Source: Chlorogloea purpurea SAG 13.99
GTDB lineage: Bacteria > Cyanobacteriota > Cyanobacteriia > Cyanobacteriales > Microcystaceae
Reading direction: 5' to 3'
DNA length: 64,000 bases
Assembly: GCA_016903695.1 (NCBI GenBank)
Contig: JADQBB010000002.1
Span: 1 to 64,000, forward strand
The translations under genes and the position numbers were made by a program. Numbering within the stretch: position 1 is the first letter of the stretch; every line of letters starts with the position of its first letter. The notes below the pieces were generated by a model. The model searched no databases, was not told the DNA's origin, and saw only the letters and a program-made list of their open reading frames with translations. Below, one piece after another: positions 27,760-37,296 of this stretch.

Positions 27760-30012
27760 TCAATCCTCTTCTAAATCATCATAGGTCGCCGAACTGCCGC
27801 CGCTAACGGTAACGAGATCGATTTGCTGACGATAATAGTCTACATCTTTCACCTGAACTTCCACTTCATCCCCTAGCCGGTAGGCGATGCGGTTTTTCCT
27901 CCCCACCAAACAACTATGACGGGCGCGGTATTCGTACCAGTCATCTTTGAGGGAACTAACGTGGACTAAACCCTCCACTAATAAATCTTCGATTTCCACG
28001 AAGAAGCCGTAAGATTGTACCCCGGTGATCAAGCCCCGGAAGACTTGCCCGGTTCTCTCTTTCATCTTATCGGCTTTTTTCAGCCCCTCTAAGTCTTTTT
28101 CTGCGTCTTCGGCTATTTTATCTCGATCGTTCAAATGGGTGACGACCGTGTGTATTTCTTCTTCTAGTTCCTGTTGTATGTCAGGGGGCAATACATTCCA
28201 AGTGATTTGACCCACACAGCTACTACTACCTAAATTCACGCCTACTTTAGTTAGTTTCGTCCGGCGGTCTTTGCCGTCGCTGAAGACGCTTTTCAGCACT
28301 CTCTGTATCCATAGATCTCCGTATCGTTGACCGGGTGATACGCAGTGAGCGTAAGCGTCGGTATAAGCTAGACCGAAATGAGGTATAGGGTGACTGCTAT
28401 ATTTCACCGTTTTTAAACCCGACTGTAGGATGTAATAGAGAACCTTGCTGGCACTCGTTTTAGAAAAAGCTCTGGTAAGATTTTGATAGTCACTTGGTGT
28501 GACATCTTCTTCGGCGTTGAGAGTTATTTCAATACCCAGATTACCTGATAGTTTCAACAGGTCTTCTAATTCTTCCCAATCCGGTTGAGGTTGTCCGCAG
28601 TAAATTGTCGGTACTCCCAAAGCTGATAAATGTTGACCGACTATTTTATTGACTACCACCACCATTTCTGCCAATAAGGAACTAACGGGTAGGGTATTCG
28701 ATGCTAATACGGTTCCGCATCTTCCTTCATCTTTAAAAACGCTGGTTTTTTCTAATTGCACCTCGAAGCTACCCCGCTGTAAGCGTTGGGCTTTCAGTAA
28801 AGGGCAAATGGTGAAAAATAAATCTCTCAGTCTTTCTAGTACGGGTTCTAGTGCCGCTTCTATATCTTCCCCCTGACTTAATAAGTCCTGTACCTTCTGG
28901 TAAGTGAGGGCGTGGGAGATTTTAATCAAACTGGGAGTAATTTCGTATTCGCTGATCTGTCCTCTTTCGTCTAGGGTTATTAAAACCGAAATAGCTCGTT
29001 GTTCTTTACCTACGGTTAATGAACATTTTTCTGTGATTATTTCTGGTATGAGTGGTAATATTTTTTCTCCTAAATATACGGTTGTTCCTCTTCTTTTTGC
29101 CATTCTATCCACTAGGCAATTAAAAGGTACATAGTGAGCTACATCGGTTATGTGGAAGCCAACCTGCCATTTATTCTCTTCTAACTTTTCTAAACTGAAG
29201 GCATTTTCAATTAAAGTGAGATGGGGTAATATTTCTTCGTTTTCTAAGGTGAAAGTTAAAAGTTGGGTTAAGTCTCGATAGGGAGTTTTTTCATCCGTAC
29301 CTATCTCTTTAAGTATTTGTTGCGCAGCTTTTATCACTTCTTCTGGAAAATCATGGGGGAGGTCGTGTTTACAGCAAACTATATCGGTATCGGCGGCCGC
29401 TTCGGCATCACTACCGAGAACGCGGGTTACTTTGCCGAGGGGGGGATGTTCACCGATAGGGTAGCGTAGGACGGAAACGTGAACCAAGTGATCGATCACG
29501 GCCTGCAAATCCTGTCCATTCGCCACTAAATTAAGGGTGAATTTCAATCGATCGTCCAAGGGTATCGCTAAATATTCTCCCTCCGTCTCCTTGATCTGGG
29601 CTAATAGGGAAGGGTTAGCCCGCTCCAAGATCAATCTTACTTCTCCTTCCGGGGAGCGTCTGCGAGTGCCTTCTTTGATGATCCTGATCAGCACTCGATC
29701 GCCGTTCCACGCGTTACTGAGGTGATTTTTCGATACATATATATCGTCCGCGTCTTCTTCGTCCTGGATGGCGAAACAAAATTCTTTACTCGAACACCGT
29801 AATTTGGCCTCTACCACGTTATCTTCGGTGACGCGTTTATATCGTCCCCGTTCTTTAACGATAATGCCCAAGCGTTCTAAAGCATCGAGAATTATCTGTA
29901 ACTTCTCGATACTGGTTTCGTCTTCACAGCCTAATTTTTTTTCGAGAACCTTGGGGGCTATAAACTTATCATGGGTTAAGTAGGATAGAAGTGTAGCGAT
30001 CGAGAAATCCAT
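27760..30012 (-). CDS. rnr: RNase II/R-family 3'-5' exoribonuclease (VacB type)
   Basis: A 750-residue enzyme. An N-terminal wHTH (about 1-60) and cold-shock-like segment precede the RNB catalytic domain. Acidic active-site residues lie in WQVGFHITDVAHYVPF with the preceding and following Asp-rich segments, and in RMAKRRGTTVYLGEKILPLIP. A C-terminal S1 domain begins at VFRGLITGVQSYGFFVEIED (about 664). The tail is acidic. It resembles the single RNase R/II enzyme of cyanobacteria, which degrades structured RNA; RNase II versus R cannot be settled by eye. Confidence 0.9.
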   Translation of the reverse strand: MDFSIATLLSYLTHDKFIAPKVLEKKLGCEDETSIEKLQIILDALERLGIIVKERGRYKRVTEDNVVEAKLRCSSKEFCFAIQDEEDADDIYVSKNHLSNAWNGDRVLIRIIKEGTRRRSPEGEVRLILERANPSLLAQIKETEGEYLAIPLDDRLKFTLNLVANGQDLQAVIDHLVHVSVLRYPIGEHPPLGKVTRVLGSDAEAAADTDIVCCKHDLPHDFPEEVIKAAQQILKEIGTDEKTPYRDLTQLLTFTLENEEILPHLTLIENAFSLEKLEENKWQVGFHITDVAHYVPFNCLVDRMAKRRGTTVYLGEKILPLIPEIITEKCSLTVGKEQRAISVLITLDERGQISEYEITPSLIKISHALTYQKVQDLLSQGEDIEAALEPVLERLRDLFFTICPLLKAQRLQRGSFEVQLEKTSVFKDEGRCGTVLASNTLPVSSLLAEMVVVVNKIVGQHLSALGVPTIYCGQPQPDWEELEDLLKLSGNLGIEITLNAEEDVTPSDYQNLTRAFSKTSASKVLYYILQSGLKTVKYSSHPIPHFGLAYTDAYAHCVSPGQRYGDLWIQRVLKSVFSDGKDRRTKLTKVGVNLGSSSCVGQITWNVLPPDIQQELEEEIHTVVTHLNDRDKIAEDAEKDLEGLKKADKMKERTGQVFRGLITGVQSYGFFVEIEDLLVEGLVHVSSLKDDWYEYRARHSCLVGRKNRIAYRLGDEVEVQVKDVDYYRQQIDLVTVSGGSSATYDDLEED

Positions 30013-30420
30013 TGAGATTAATCCTTAAAACATTACAAGACGACTTTAATCGATAGCCCCGGCAACTCCTTTTTATCCCGATCTCGAACTTATATTCACG
30101 CCCTCGTCGGTCGCCTAGTTGAGAGAGTTAAAAGAACTTGGGGGGTATATTCTGTCATTTATATCTAAAAAAGTAGGTAATTAGTCTTTAACAGTTACTG
30201 AGGTTAGTTAAAACTGGTTACTCCTTCTTTCCCAGATCTCACCTTTGCAGTTATTAGAGAGTGAAGTTATCCCGTAAAAAGTTGTTAACTCCAAGTCTAT
30301 AATAAAGATCTCTACTTTAAAAGGTTTCACTTAACCGTTAATTTTATCAATAATAGTGACAATTTGTTCAACAAAGCGATAGAGTATTATTATTAGTACA
30401 AAAGAACGCAGATTTATCCT
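30013..30420. other. Divergent intergenic region, no gene seen
   Basis: 408 bp between the divergent RNase and Pro-Glu-repeat genes. No frame of coding quality is apparent on either strand. The region is AT-rich near its right end, with several ATTATTATTAGT-like stretches around 30388-30402 that could contain the promoter of the gene at 30421. Confidence 0.6.
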
Positions 30421-31203
30421 ATGTTGAACGAGTTTCGCAATCTCTACCCTCAAGGCAGTTTAACCAGCGAATTAGTGCAAATCGATCACGGTCATTATAT
30501 AGTGAGAGCGATCGTGCAGGTAAACGGTATCATCCTCGCCACTGGTTTATCGGCGGCCACCACGGTAGAACAAGCTGAAGACCAAGCCCGTTCAAGAGCG
30601 TTGGCTCTCATTGATCTCCACCATAGCCCGATCGTTATCGAACCGGAACCGGAACCTGTTAAACCCAAGCAAGCCAAAATCTCTAAACCCAAATCCACCC
30701 CTAAACCCGAACCGGAACTGGAACCTGTAGCGCTCGTGGAGTTACAATTAGTACCACCGTCGCCAGAAATTCCCGCCCCGCCGGAGATTCCAGTTATACC
30801 GGAACCCGAACCATTACCGGAACCGGAACCCGAACCATTACCGGAACCGGAACCGGAACCATTACCGGAACCCGAACCATTACCGGAACCGGAACCGGAA
30901 CCCGAACCATTACCGGAACCGGAAGCAGAATTAGAATTAGAACTAAAACTAGAACCATTACCGGAGCCGGAAATCGAGAGAATAGCCGTACCGGAAACAC
31001 CCCCTTTGAGCTTAGAGATGGCGATCGAGGAAGAAGTAGATTATAAGAACGTGATGGGAAAAATCGATATAGAGATGGAGCGATTGAATTGGACAAAAGA
31101 TAAGGGGCGGGACTATCTGATAGAAACCTACGGGAAAAAATCCCGTTTACTCCTGACCAATGAGGAACTATTAGAGTTTTACACTTATCTAGCGAGCCAG
31201 TGA
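30421..31203 (+). CDS. Pro-Glu-repeat linker protein, function unknown
   Basis: A 260-residue protein in three parts. Residues 1-70 form a small alpha/beta domain reminiscent of a double-stranded RNA-binding fold ([36 protein letters not shown]), which is only a resemblance. Residues about 77-195 are a stiff, acidic linker of repeated [10 protein letters not shown] units. Residues about 206-260 form a compact helical end ([34 protein letters not shown]) like the C-terminal module of some cyanobacterial DNA-binding proteins. No function is assigned. It converges with ftsY, one base between stops. Confidence 0.75.
   Translation: MLNEFRNLYPQGSLTSELVQIDHGHYIVRAIVQVNGIILATGLSAATTVEQAEDQARSRALALIDLHHSPIVIEPEPEPVKPKQAKISKPKSTPKPEPELEPVALVELQLVPPSPEIPAPPEIPVIPEPEPLPEPEPEPLPEPEPEPLPEPEPLPEPEPEPEPLPEPEAELELELKLEPLPEPEIERIAVPETPPLSLEMAIEEEVDYKNVMGKIDIEMERLNWTKDKGRDYLIETYGKKSRLLLTNEELLEFYTYLASQ
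30799..30968 (+). repeat. Coding minisatellite (GAACCGGAACCC-type units)
   Basis: Short units built from GAACC, CGGAACC and CATTACCGGAACC are repeated within the preceding gene, encoding [10 protein letters not shown]. The copies are nearly identical at the DNA level, so slippage could change the length of the linker. Confidence 0.85.
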
Positions 31204-31204
31204 T

Positions 31205-32566
31205 CTAATCACCGCTCAAAAGAGCTTCTACAAACTCATAGCTGGAAAAGGGGCGAAGATCCTCGATGCCCTCACCGGCTCCGAGGAAGCGAATCGGTAA
31301 ATTTAACTGTTGAGAAACAGCGAGCGCCACACCACCTTTAGCCGTACCATCGATCTTGGTGAGGATAACGCCGCTTAAATCAGCCGCCTCGGAAAAAACT
31401 TGAGCTTGGCGTAAACCGTTCTGGCCGAGAGTAGCGTCTAACACCAAAAGCGATTCAACGCTCGCCCCCTCGGCTTTCTTATCGATGATGCGGCGAATTT
31501 TCGTCAGTTCATCCATCAAGTTCTTTTTATTCTGTAGTCTTCCCGCCGTATCCACCAGCAGTAATTGTACACCGCGCGATTGAGCGGCGGCGATGCCGTC
31601 ATAAACCACGGCGGCGGGATCGGTATTCTTGCCCGGATTGGCGATAACTTCGGTTTTACTGCGCTCGCCCCACACTTTCACCTGTTCCACGGCGGCGGCC
31701 CGGAAGGTATCGGCGGCGGCGATGATACAACTGTAGCCCGATTGTTGGGCGAGATGGGCTAGTTTGCCGATCGTGGTGGTTTTACCCACGCCGTTGACCC
31801 CCGTGAGCATCCAGATATTCAATAGATCTTTTTTGGGTTCAAAAGTACTATTACCATACTGTTCCAGGGGTCGATCGAGAATATCCCTCAAGATGCCCTT
31901 GAGATATTCGATCGCCCGGTCTGGTGGCAAAGCTTCTTCTTTGAGTTTATTCTGTAGGGTGGTGATAATATAATCGGTGGCTTCTACGCCCACATCCGCC
32001 TGTAACAGTAGAGATTCGATTTCTTCCACCGCGTTCTCATTCAAGGGGCCCTGTCCGACGATGGCTTTGAGTTGGTTTATGAGACTTCTGCGAGTTTTGC
32101 CCAAGCCCTGGCGTAATCGTTTCAACCAGTTGATTTCCTGTTCGGAAATGTCTTCCGCTTTTCTGCCTTGGTCGGCGAGGACTTTGGCCGACCAGATGAA
32201 ATCCTCATCGAAATTCAGCGACTTGTCTTCGGTGACGGGGGTTTCGATCGCCGTTTCTTTCAATACCTCAAGGCGATCGGATTTTTGCATCCAGGCGGGG
32301 GCTGATTGGACTTCCATCTCTGGCTGCGTTTCTTCTTGGACGGGGGTTTCGATCGTTTCCGGCTCAGGGGGGGGCGCTGATTCCTGTTTTTTTTGCTGGA
32401 TGTTTTTAAAGGCGGCTTTGGCCAGGTTGAGATAATCTTCGTTGGCAGCGGTTTCCGTGGGCGTAGATTCGGTTATTTCTTCTGCGGGAGTTGGCTCTAC
32501 CGTAGGACTTTTTTGTTCTTCGTTTGTAGTTGGAGAAACACGCTGACGACGAAACCAATTAAACAT
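31205..32566 (-). CDS. ftsY: Signal recognition particle receptor FtsY
   Basis: A 453-residue GTPase that docks SRP-ribosome complexes at the membrane. An acidic, Pro/Glu/Thr-rich A domain occupies about residues 1-130. The NG domain follows, with Walker A GVNGVGKTTTIGKLA, ADTFRAAAVEQ, DTAGRLQNK and the G4-type motif TKIDGTAKGG; the end is FLGAGEGIEDLRPFSSYEFV. Length and composition are normal for a cyanobacterial FtsY. Confidence 0.96.
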   Translation of the reverse strand: MFNWFRRQRVSPTTNEEQKSPTVEPTPAEEITESTPTETAANEDYLNLAKAAFKNIQQKKQESAPPPEPETIETPVQEETQPEMEVQSAPAWMQKSDRLEVLKETAIETPVTEDKSLNFDEDFIWSAKVLADQGRKAEDISEQEINWLKRLRQGLGKTRRSLINQLKAIVGQGPLNENAVEEIESLLLQADVGVEATDYIITTLQNKLKEEALPPDRAIEYLKGILRDILDRPLEQYGNSTFEPKKDLLNIWMLTGVNGVGKTTTIGKLAHLAQQSGYSCIIAAADTFRAAAVEQVKVWGERSKTEVIANPGKNTDPAAVVYDGIAAAQSRGVQLLLVDTAGRLQNKKNLMDELTKIRRIIDKKAEGASVESLLVLDATLGQNGLRQAQVFSEAADLSGVILTKIDGTAKGGVALAVSQQLNLPIRFLGAGEGIEDLRPFSSYEFVEALLSGD

Positions 32567-32714
32567 GAGTCTACTTGATGGGGCTAGATTGTAAATTCAT
32601 CTTAACTTTTCCCGGTAGTATGCGGCGAGGATTTTAATAGCTCTCCAGATAGAATGAGCGTCTAGGGAAAAATGTTAATCTATCTCTAGTATTAATCCTA
32701 TATTTTCTAGAGCC

Positions 32715-34241
32715 TTGAGCCAGCATCTCGATCGTTTCCCCCCTAAGTGCAATTGCGTCGGCCCTTCTCTACCAAGAGGAATGGTTTTAGAGGATGCTAA
32801 CGGCATAATTCAAGCTTGTAACCTTGATGCTCAATTCATTTTAGGGCTGAGGCGAGAGCAGATCCTTGGTAATAAAAGTTCTTTTCTCTGGTACGATGCG
32901 ATCGATCCACATGGCTCACCCGTCACTCTTACCGGGGGAGAGAATAAAACTATCGGCATCCCCAGAGAAAATGATGAATTCCTGTGGCTGGAAGTAGACG
33001 TGCAATTTTTATTCGGGGTCGATGGAGACCATCCCCCGAACGTGATCTATAATTTCCGAACTTTAGACTCGAAAGAGAATAATTTATTAGAGGAGTTACA
33101 GACAGAAATCGAACAGCAAAAAACGGAAGTTATTTCCTGCAACAGTGAGACCAAGTTCAAAACAATATTTGAATCGGAAATGATTCCGATGGGTATTTGG
33201 ACGAAAGCAGGGGCAATTTTAGAGGCGAATAAAGCTCTACTCAATTTACTCGGCTACAGCGAAGAAGAATTGGCCCGCGGGGAAATACATTGGGTGGCGA
33301 TGACACCTCCCGAATATCAAGAGCTAGATCGAAAAGCTTTAGAAGAGATCGCGACTAAAGGTTATAGCACTCCCTTTGAAAAGGTCTACATTCATAAAGA
33401 TGGTCATCCTATACCGATTCTGGTGGGGGGGGCCGCCTTCACCGACGATTGCGATAGCGGGGTGTTTTTCGTTCTCGATCTCACTTCCCGTCAGCAAACT
33501 CAACAAGCGTTGAAACTCAGTGAAGCCAAATTCAGCCGCCTGGTAGACGCGAATATTTTCGGAGTGGCAATTGGTGATTACGCGGGAAGAATGCTTTATG
33601 CCAATGAGGCCCTGTTAAATATGATCGGTTATAGCCGTGAGGAATTGGACAGGGGAGAAATCTATTGGGTCGATCTAACTCCGCCGGAGTATTTACCCCT
33701 CGATTGGGCTGCGGGTGAGGAATTGTTAGAGAAGGGGGTTTGCGCTCCTTTCGAGAAGGAATATTTTCACAAAGACGGTCATCGTGTCCCGATTCTCATC
33801 GGCTCGGCTCTCCTCGACTCCATAGGGGAGGGTTCGCAACAGGTAATAACTTTCTATATGGATCTGACCAAATTAAAGCGGGCGGAGTCTGTTTATCGGG
33901 AGACGGCGGAAAGTTTGAGTCTGTCATTACAGGCGGCTCACATGGGTTATTGGCACTGGGATAAAAAAACTGATACCGTGAGTTTTTCAAAGCGCGGTTC
34001 GGAGATTTTCGATGTTGTAGAGGATCAACCCATCACCTGGACGGAGATTCAAACACGTATCCATCACGAGGATCTACATTTGACGAGGGAGGCGGTGAGC
34101 CGAGCGCTCGAATTGGGGGAAGATTATGATATTGAATATCGCCTACGCTTATTCAACGGTGATGAACGGTGGGTATCGGCGAAGGGGCGGGCCCAGTACG
34201 ATTCTTCGGGCAGTGTTATCGGTATGGTGGGTGTGGCGTAA
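32715..34241 (+). CDS. PAS-rich sensor histidine kinase, N-terminal part (ends at an in-frame TAA)
   Basis: Residues 1-508 of a sensor kinase. An N-terminal PAS-like segment starts near GMVLEDANGIIQACN. Two strongly similar tandem PAS domains follow at about residues 150-255 and 270-385 (each with ANxALLNxxGYSxEEL and PFEKxYxHKDGH). A fourth, PAC-containing PAS domain (about 400-508) follows, ending with the usual GVA before DITERK. There the frame meets TAA at 34239-34241 instead of the expected CAA. The kinase half continues in the same frame. Starts at TTG 32715, with ATG 32781 as an alternative. Confidence 0.8.
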   Translation: MSQHLDRFPPKCNCVGPSLPRGMVLEDANGIIQACNLDAQFILGLRREQILGNKSSFLWYDAIDPHGSPVTLTGGENKTIGIPRENDEFLWLEVDVQFLFGVDGDHPPNVIYNFRTLDSKENNLLEELQTEIEQQKTEVISCNSETKFKTIFESEMIPMGIWTKAGAILEANKALLNLLGYSEEELARGEIHWVAMTPPEYQELDRKALEEIATKGYSTPFEKVYIHKDGHPIPILVGGAAFTDDCDSGVFFVLDLTSRQQTQQALKLSEAKFSRLVDANIFGVAIGDYAGRMLYANEALLNMIGYSREELDRGEIYWVDLTPPEYLPLDWAAGEELLEKGVCAPFEKEYFHKDGHRVPILIGSALLDSIGEGSQQVITFYMDLTKLKRAESVYRETAESLSLSLQAAHMGYWHWDKKTDTVSFSKRGSEIFDVVEDQPITWTEIQTRIHHEDLHLTREAVSRALELGEDYDIEYRLRLFNGDERWVSAKGRAQYDSSGSVIGMVGVA

Positions 34242-35072
34242 GATATTACGGAACGTAAGCTTTCTACCGCTCAACTGCAACAGCAGGCGAGGGAATTAAA
34301 CCAGTTAAACGTTAGTTTACAGGAGACGACGGATTTATTGCGGCGGCGTAATCAGGAGTTGGATAAGTTCGCCTACGTGGTGTCTCACGATTTGAAAGCT
34401 CCTTTAAGAGCGATCGCTAATCTCTCCGTCTGGTTGGAAGATGATCTACAAGGAAAGTTATCCCCTGACAACGAGCAGCTCATGAATCTGTTACGGGCGA
34501 GAGTTTATCGTTTGGAAGCTTTAATCGATGGTTTATTGGCTTATTCGAGAATCGGCAGATTGGAAGTGACGACGGAGATGACCGACGTGGAGTCTTTACT
34601 GGGAGAGATCATCGATTCTCTGATGCCCCTGCCCGGATTTGAAATCTTCATCCATACCCCCCTACCCTCTTTCGTGACCAAAAAATTATTATTGTCCCAA
34701 GTTTTCAGTAATTTGATCAGTAACGCCATCAAACATCACGACGGGGAGCGGGGCGAGATCGATATTTCTGTCGACGAGGGCAGATTTTTTTATCAATTCG
34801 CAGTCAGTGATGACGGGCCCGGAATCGCTCCCCAATACCACGAGAGAATTTTCACTATTTTTCAAACCCTGGAGTCGAGGGATAAGAAGGAGAATACGGG
34901 GATAGGTTTATCGATCGTCAAAAAGATCGTAGAAACCGAGGGAGGCAGGATCTGGCTCGATTCGGAACCAGGCCGGGGTACGACTTTTTACTTCACTTGG
35001 CCTAAACATCCCCTCAACGAAAAAAACACTAACTCCGGGAGAATTAGTGTGGACTCTAACAAAAATTTTTAA
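34242..35072 (+). pseudogene. Histidine kinase, C-terminal part of the gene split by TAA
   Basis: This frame continues directly from 34241 with DITERKLSTAQLQQQ, so it is the second part of the same gene. The HisKA dimerisation helix contains the phospho-accepting His in YVVSHDLKAPLRAI. The HATPase part shows the N box (FSNLISNAIKHH), G1 (DDGPGIAP) and G2 (GIGLSIVKKIVE) and an intact end (PGRGTTFYFTWP). A separate initiation at TTG 34338 would start just upstream of HisKA and omit only the linker. No response regulator is adjacent. It may be a recent nonsense mutation, read-through or a sequencing error. Confidence 0.8.
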
Positions 35073-35079
35073 TCGATAA

Positions 35080-35199
35080 TTACATCGATGAGCCTAAACC
35101 GGCATAAGCGCCGTAGAAGAAGAGACCGACTACAGCAATAACGCCCAAACCGGCGATCGTGCCTACTAACCAAAGGGGAATGCGTCCGTCTGCGAACAT
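35080..35199 (-). CDS. psbJ: Photosystem II protein J
   Basis: A 39-residue thylakoid membrane protein of photosystem II, in the vicinity of cytochrome b559. On the minus strand it reads [20 protein letters not shown] and ends [11 protein letters not shown], as in the family. It has one transmembrane helix. It is last in psbE-psbF-psbL-psbJ and was identified by translating the gap beside psbL, since it is too short for most gene finders. Confidence 0.95.
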   Translation of the reverse strand: MFADGRIPLWLVGTIAGLGVIAVVGLFFYGAYAGLGSSM

Positions 35200-35235
35200 T
35201 AATTTAACCTCCTAATTGCGATGAAAGATTTCTAT

Positions 35236-35355
35236 CTAGTTGAAGAAGTAGCTAGAGAATAAAATACCGAGTACGGCCACCAAGAGTAAACCGAGGTATA
35301 AGGATGTACGGTTTAACTCGACCGGTTGACGATTGGGGTTGGGTGATCTGTCCAT
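35236..35355 (-). CDS. psbL: Photosystem II protein L
   Basis: A 39-residue subunit of photosystem II at the monomer interface, supporting QA function. The sequence begins [20 protein letters not shown] and ends ILFSSYFFN, matching the family end to end. The longer open frame upstream (to 35448) runs out of phase over psbF and is not coding. It lies between psbF and psbJ with short spacers. Confidence 0.96.
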   Translation of the reverse strand: MDRSPNPNRQPVELNRTSLYLGLLLVAVLGILFSSYFFN

Positions 35356-35366
35356 GGGTGAATCTC

Positions 35367-35501
35367 CTAGCGGTGAATGAATTGCATAGCAGCGATCGCA
35401 CCGATAAAGAAGACGGTGGGTACTGCGAGGGTGTGAACGGCCATCCATCTCACTGTGAAGATGGGATAAGAAATAGGTTGATTAGGATTACCTGTAGCCA
35501 T
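35367..35501 (-). CDS. psbF: Cytochrome b559 beta subunit
   Basis: A 44-residue subunit that shares a heme with PsbE. It reads [20 protein letters not shown] and ends [11 protein letters not shown]; His23 in MAVHTLA is the axial heme ligand. Like psbJ it falls below usual length cut-offs and was found by translating the stretch between psbE and psbL. The ATG start follows the psbE stop by 26 bp. Confidence 0.95.
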   Translation of the reverse strand: MATGNPNQPISYPIFTVRWMAVHTLAVPTVFFIGAIAAMQFIHR

Positions 35502-35527
35502 GATTATTATTCCTGTGTTCGCTTAAA

Positions 35528-35773
35528 TTACTGATTAAATTCTTTAATTTGTTGACTGGCTTCGTAACGCTCTTTGACGATGGGTAACTCTTGACGCTCT
35601 TGAGTGAAATACTCGTCGGGGCGGGGAGTACCGAAAACATCATAAGCTAGACCGGTGCTAACGAATAACCAGCCAGCGATAAATAACATGGGGATCGTGA
35701 TACTGTGGATGATCCAGTAACGAATACTGGTGACAATATCAGAAAACGGGCGCTCTCCGGTAGTACCAGACAT
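35528..35773 (-). CDS. psbE: Cytochrome b559 alpha subunit
   Basis: An 81-residue photosystem II subunit. His23 in [11 protein letters not shown] is the axial heme ligand, the transmembrane helix spans about residues 20-40, and the lumenal tail ([20 protein letters not shown]) is normal. It opens the psbEFLJ operon and follows ycf48 and rubA, in the usual cyanobacterial order. Confidence 0.97.
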   Translation of the reverse strand: MSGTTGERPFSDIVTSIRYWIIHSITIPMLFIAGWLFVSTGLAYDVFGTPRPDEYFTQERQELPIVKERYEASQQIKEFNQ

Positions 35774-35838
35774 AATTAGCTCTCCTTTTACGATAGATAG
35801 TTTATATGATAGAGACTTTCCTTGTGCTAGGACAAGTT

Positions 35839-36843
35839 CTAGGCCGCTTGCGTCGAAGGGTCATATTTAAGTATGTACCCATCTTGTCCCAAAATAAAGC
35901 CCTTATCGGGGTTGACGAAAACTATTTTATAGAGGTTGGCGGGGACATTTTCCACGGAACGATCTTTCTGCCAAGTTTTGCCACCGTCAAAACTGACGAG
36001 GAGATTGCCACTACCGCCAGAAACCCAAATTTCTTCGGGAGTACGATAGGTGAGGTCGAGAAGTCCCCAACTGGTGGCGAATTCTGGAAAACTAGCGTCT
36101 TCCCAAGATTCCGGGTCATCGGTGCTAGTGAATTGTAATTGTCCACCTCTAGCTAAAGCCCAGAGTCTACCATCTTCACTATAACCGGCTTTTTGTAGTC
36201 GGCGAGAAGAGGTGCGGTTATGGGGAAGCCATTCGGTATCACCTGGCTTCCAGGTGGAATAGAAGTTACCCCGCGCGGATACGGCTACATATTCGCCGTC
36301 ATTGGAGCGCACGATCGTACGGGCTACGCCCACGGCCCCGTCCACGAGGGCTTTCCAAGTTTTGCCACCGTTACTGGTGCGGTAGATGGCCCCCAAGTCC
36401 GTTACCATTTCCGCGGTTTGAGAGCCGAGGGCGATGATGCCATCGGGCGCTCCAGGTAGTTTTTCGCTGAGGGGGATTCGAGACCAGGTTTGTCCGCCGT
36501 CTTCCGTGTGCAGGAGGATGGAGGGTTTACCGACGATCCAGCCTTCTTGGCCTTTGAAGCTGACGGCGTTAAAGTTAACTTTTTCGTCACCGAGGTTGAT
36601 GATTTTTTGTTCCCAGGTGTCGCCGCCATCTTTGGTTTCAAATAATCCGGCTTTCGTGCCCACTAACCAACCATGATCGGTGTCATCGGTAAATGATAAG
36701 TCGGCGAAGGTGGAATCAGTATCGAGGCTGATCACCTGCCAGGGATTGACCGTGGTGGAGGGAACGCTGCTACAACTGATACATAGTAGGGAGATAGCGA
36801 GGATTATTACAAATTGTTTTAGTTTTCTCATTAATATATTCAT
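35839..36843 (-). CDS. ycf48: Photosystem II assembly factor Ycf48
   Basis: A 334-residue lipoprotein on the lumenal side, required for assembly of the D1 precursor into photosystem II. The signal peptide ends in a lipobox before Cys24 (LLCISCSS). The rest is a seven-bladed beta-propeller with repeats containing WxxG and GGxTW ([40 protein letters not shown]). Initiation at ATG 36831 rather than 36843 is possible. It is encoded between rubA and psbEFLJ. Confidence 0.95.
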   Translation of the reverse strand: MNILMRKLKQFVIILAISLLCISCSSVPSTTVNPWQVISLDTDSTFADLSFTDDTDHGWLVGTKAGLFETKDGGDTWEQKIINLGDEKVNFNAVSFKGQEGWIVGKPSILLHTEDGGQTWSRIPLSEKLPGAPDGIIALGSQTAEMVTDLGAIYRTSNGGKTWKALVDGAVGVARTIVRSNDGEYVAVSARGNFYSTWKPGDTEWLPHNRTSSRRLQKAGYSEDGRLWALARGGQLQFTSTDDPESWEDASFPEFATSWGLLDLTYRTPEEIWVSGGSGNLLVSFDGGKTWQKDRSVENVPANLYKIVFVNPDKGFILGQDGYILKYDPSTQAA

Positions 36844-36913
36844 AGGCGCAAGGAAAACCAGACCGATATGATCTCTTTCTGGTTCGTTTTTATCGGTTTT
36901 AGTTTAGGTGTAA

Positions 36914-37261
36914 TTAGCTTAATGTGTATAAGCTCATGAAAAAGAGGAAGCCTAGTGCTAAGGCGCCGAAGATAAGCAAGTTCTTTTGTCCGGGGGTGAG
37001 ACGGTTAACCCCTAGACCGAAGGTGAGATTTTCTTGGAAGCCGGAGGGAGCATCTTTGGCCCCGATGTTGACGAATTGAGAACGACGTACCCCGCAAACG
37101 GGACATTTCCACAGTTGGGGTAGTTCCTCGAAGGGAGTGCCAGGCTCGATGTTACTTTTGGAATCCCCTTTAGCGGGGTCGTAAACGTAGCCACAAGCAC
37201 GACATTCGTAGTTAGCTGGAGCCTGTTCGGCTAGGGTTAGTTCTTTGGGTCGATCGCTCAT
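36914..37261 (-). CDS. rubA: Membrane-anchored rubredoxin RubA
   Basis: A 115-residue rubredoxin that supports photosystem II assembly in cyanobacteria. The iron ligands are paired as [10 protein letters not shown] and CPVCGV. The N-terminal globular domain is followed by a C-terminal transmembrane helix ([20 protein letters not shown]). The frame starts at TTG 37270, but ATG 37261 is the likely start. It is upstream of ycf48 in the conserved rubA-ycf48-psbEFLJ cluster. Confidence 0.95.
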   Translation of the reverse strand: MSDRPKELTLAEQAPANYECRACGYVYDPAKGDSKSNIEPGTPFEELPQLWKCPVCGVRRSQFVNIGAKDAPSGFQENLTFGLGVNRLTPGQKNLLIFGALALGFLFFMSLYTLS

Positions 37262-37296
37262 ACTGGCCAATCATTAAAACTATGTTACAAATTATC

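Noticed and set aside
30799..30968. Possible CRISPR array
   Set aside because: The units are short, lack unique spacers and encode a continuous Pro-Glu linker in frame.
30794..31096. Frame of 100 codons with VPVMVRVPV repeats on the minus strand
   Set aside because: It is the antisense reading of the [11 protein letters not shown] repeats and has no independent support.
35026..35050. Hairpin ACACTAA / TTAGTGT as a kinase gene terminator
   Set aside because: It lies inside the coding end of the kinase fragment, and the T run comes 15 bases later; termination is not supported.
35236..35448. A 70-residue protein covering psbL and beyond
   Set aside because: Only the last 39 codons match PsbL; the upstream extension overlaps psbF in another frame.
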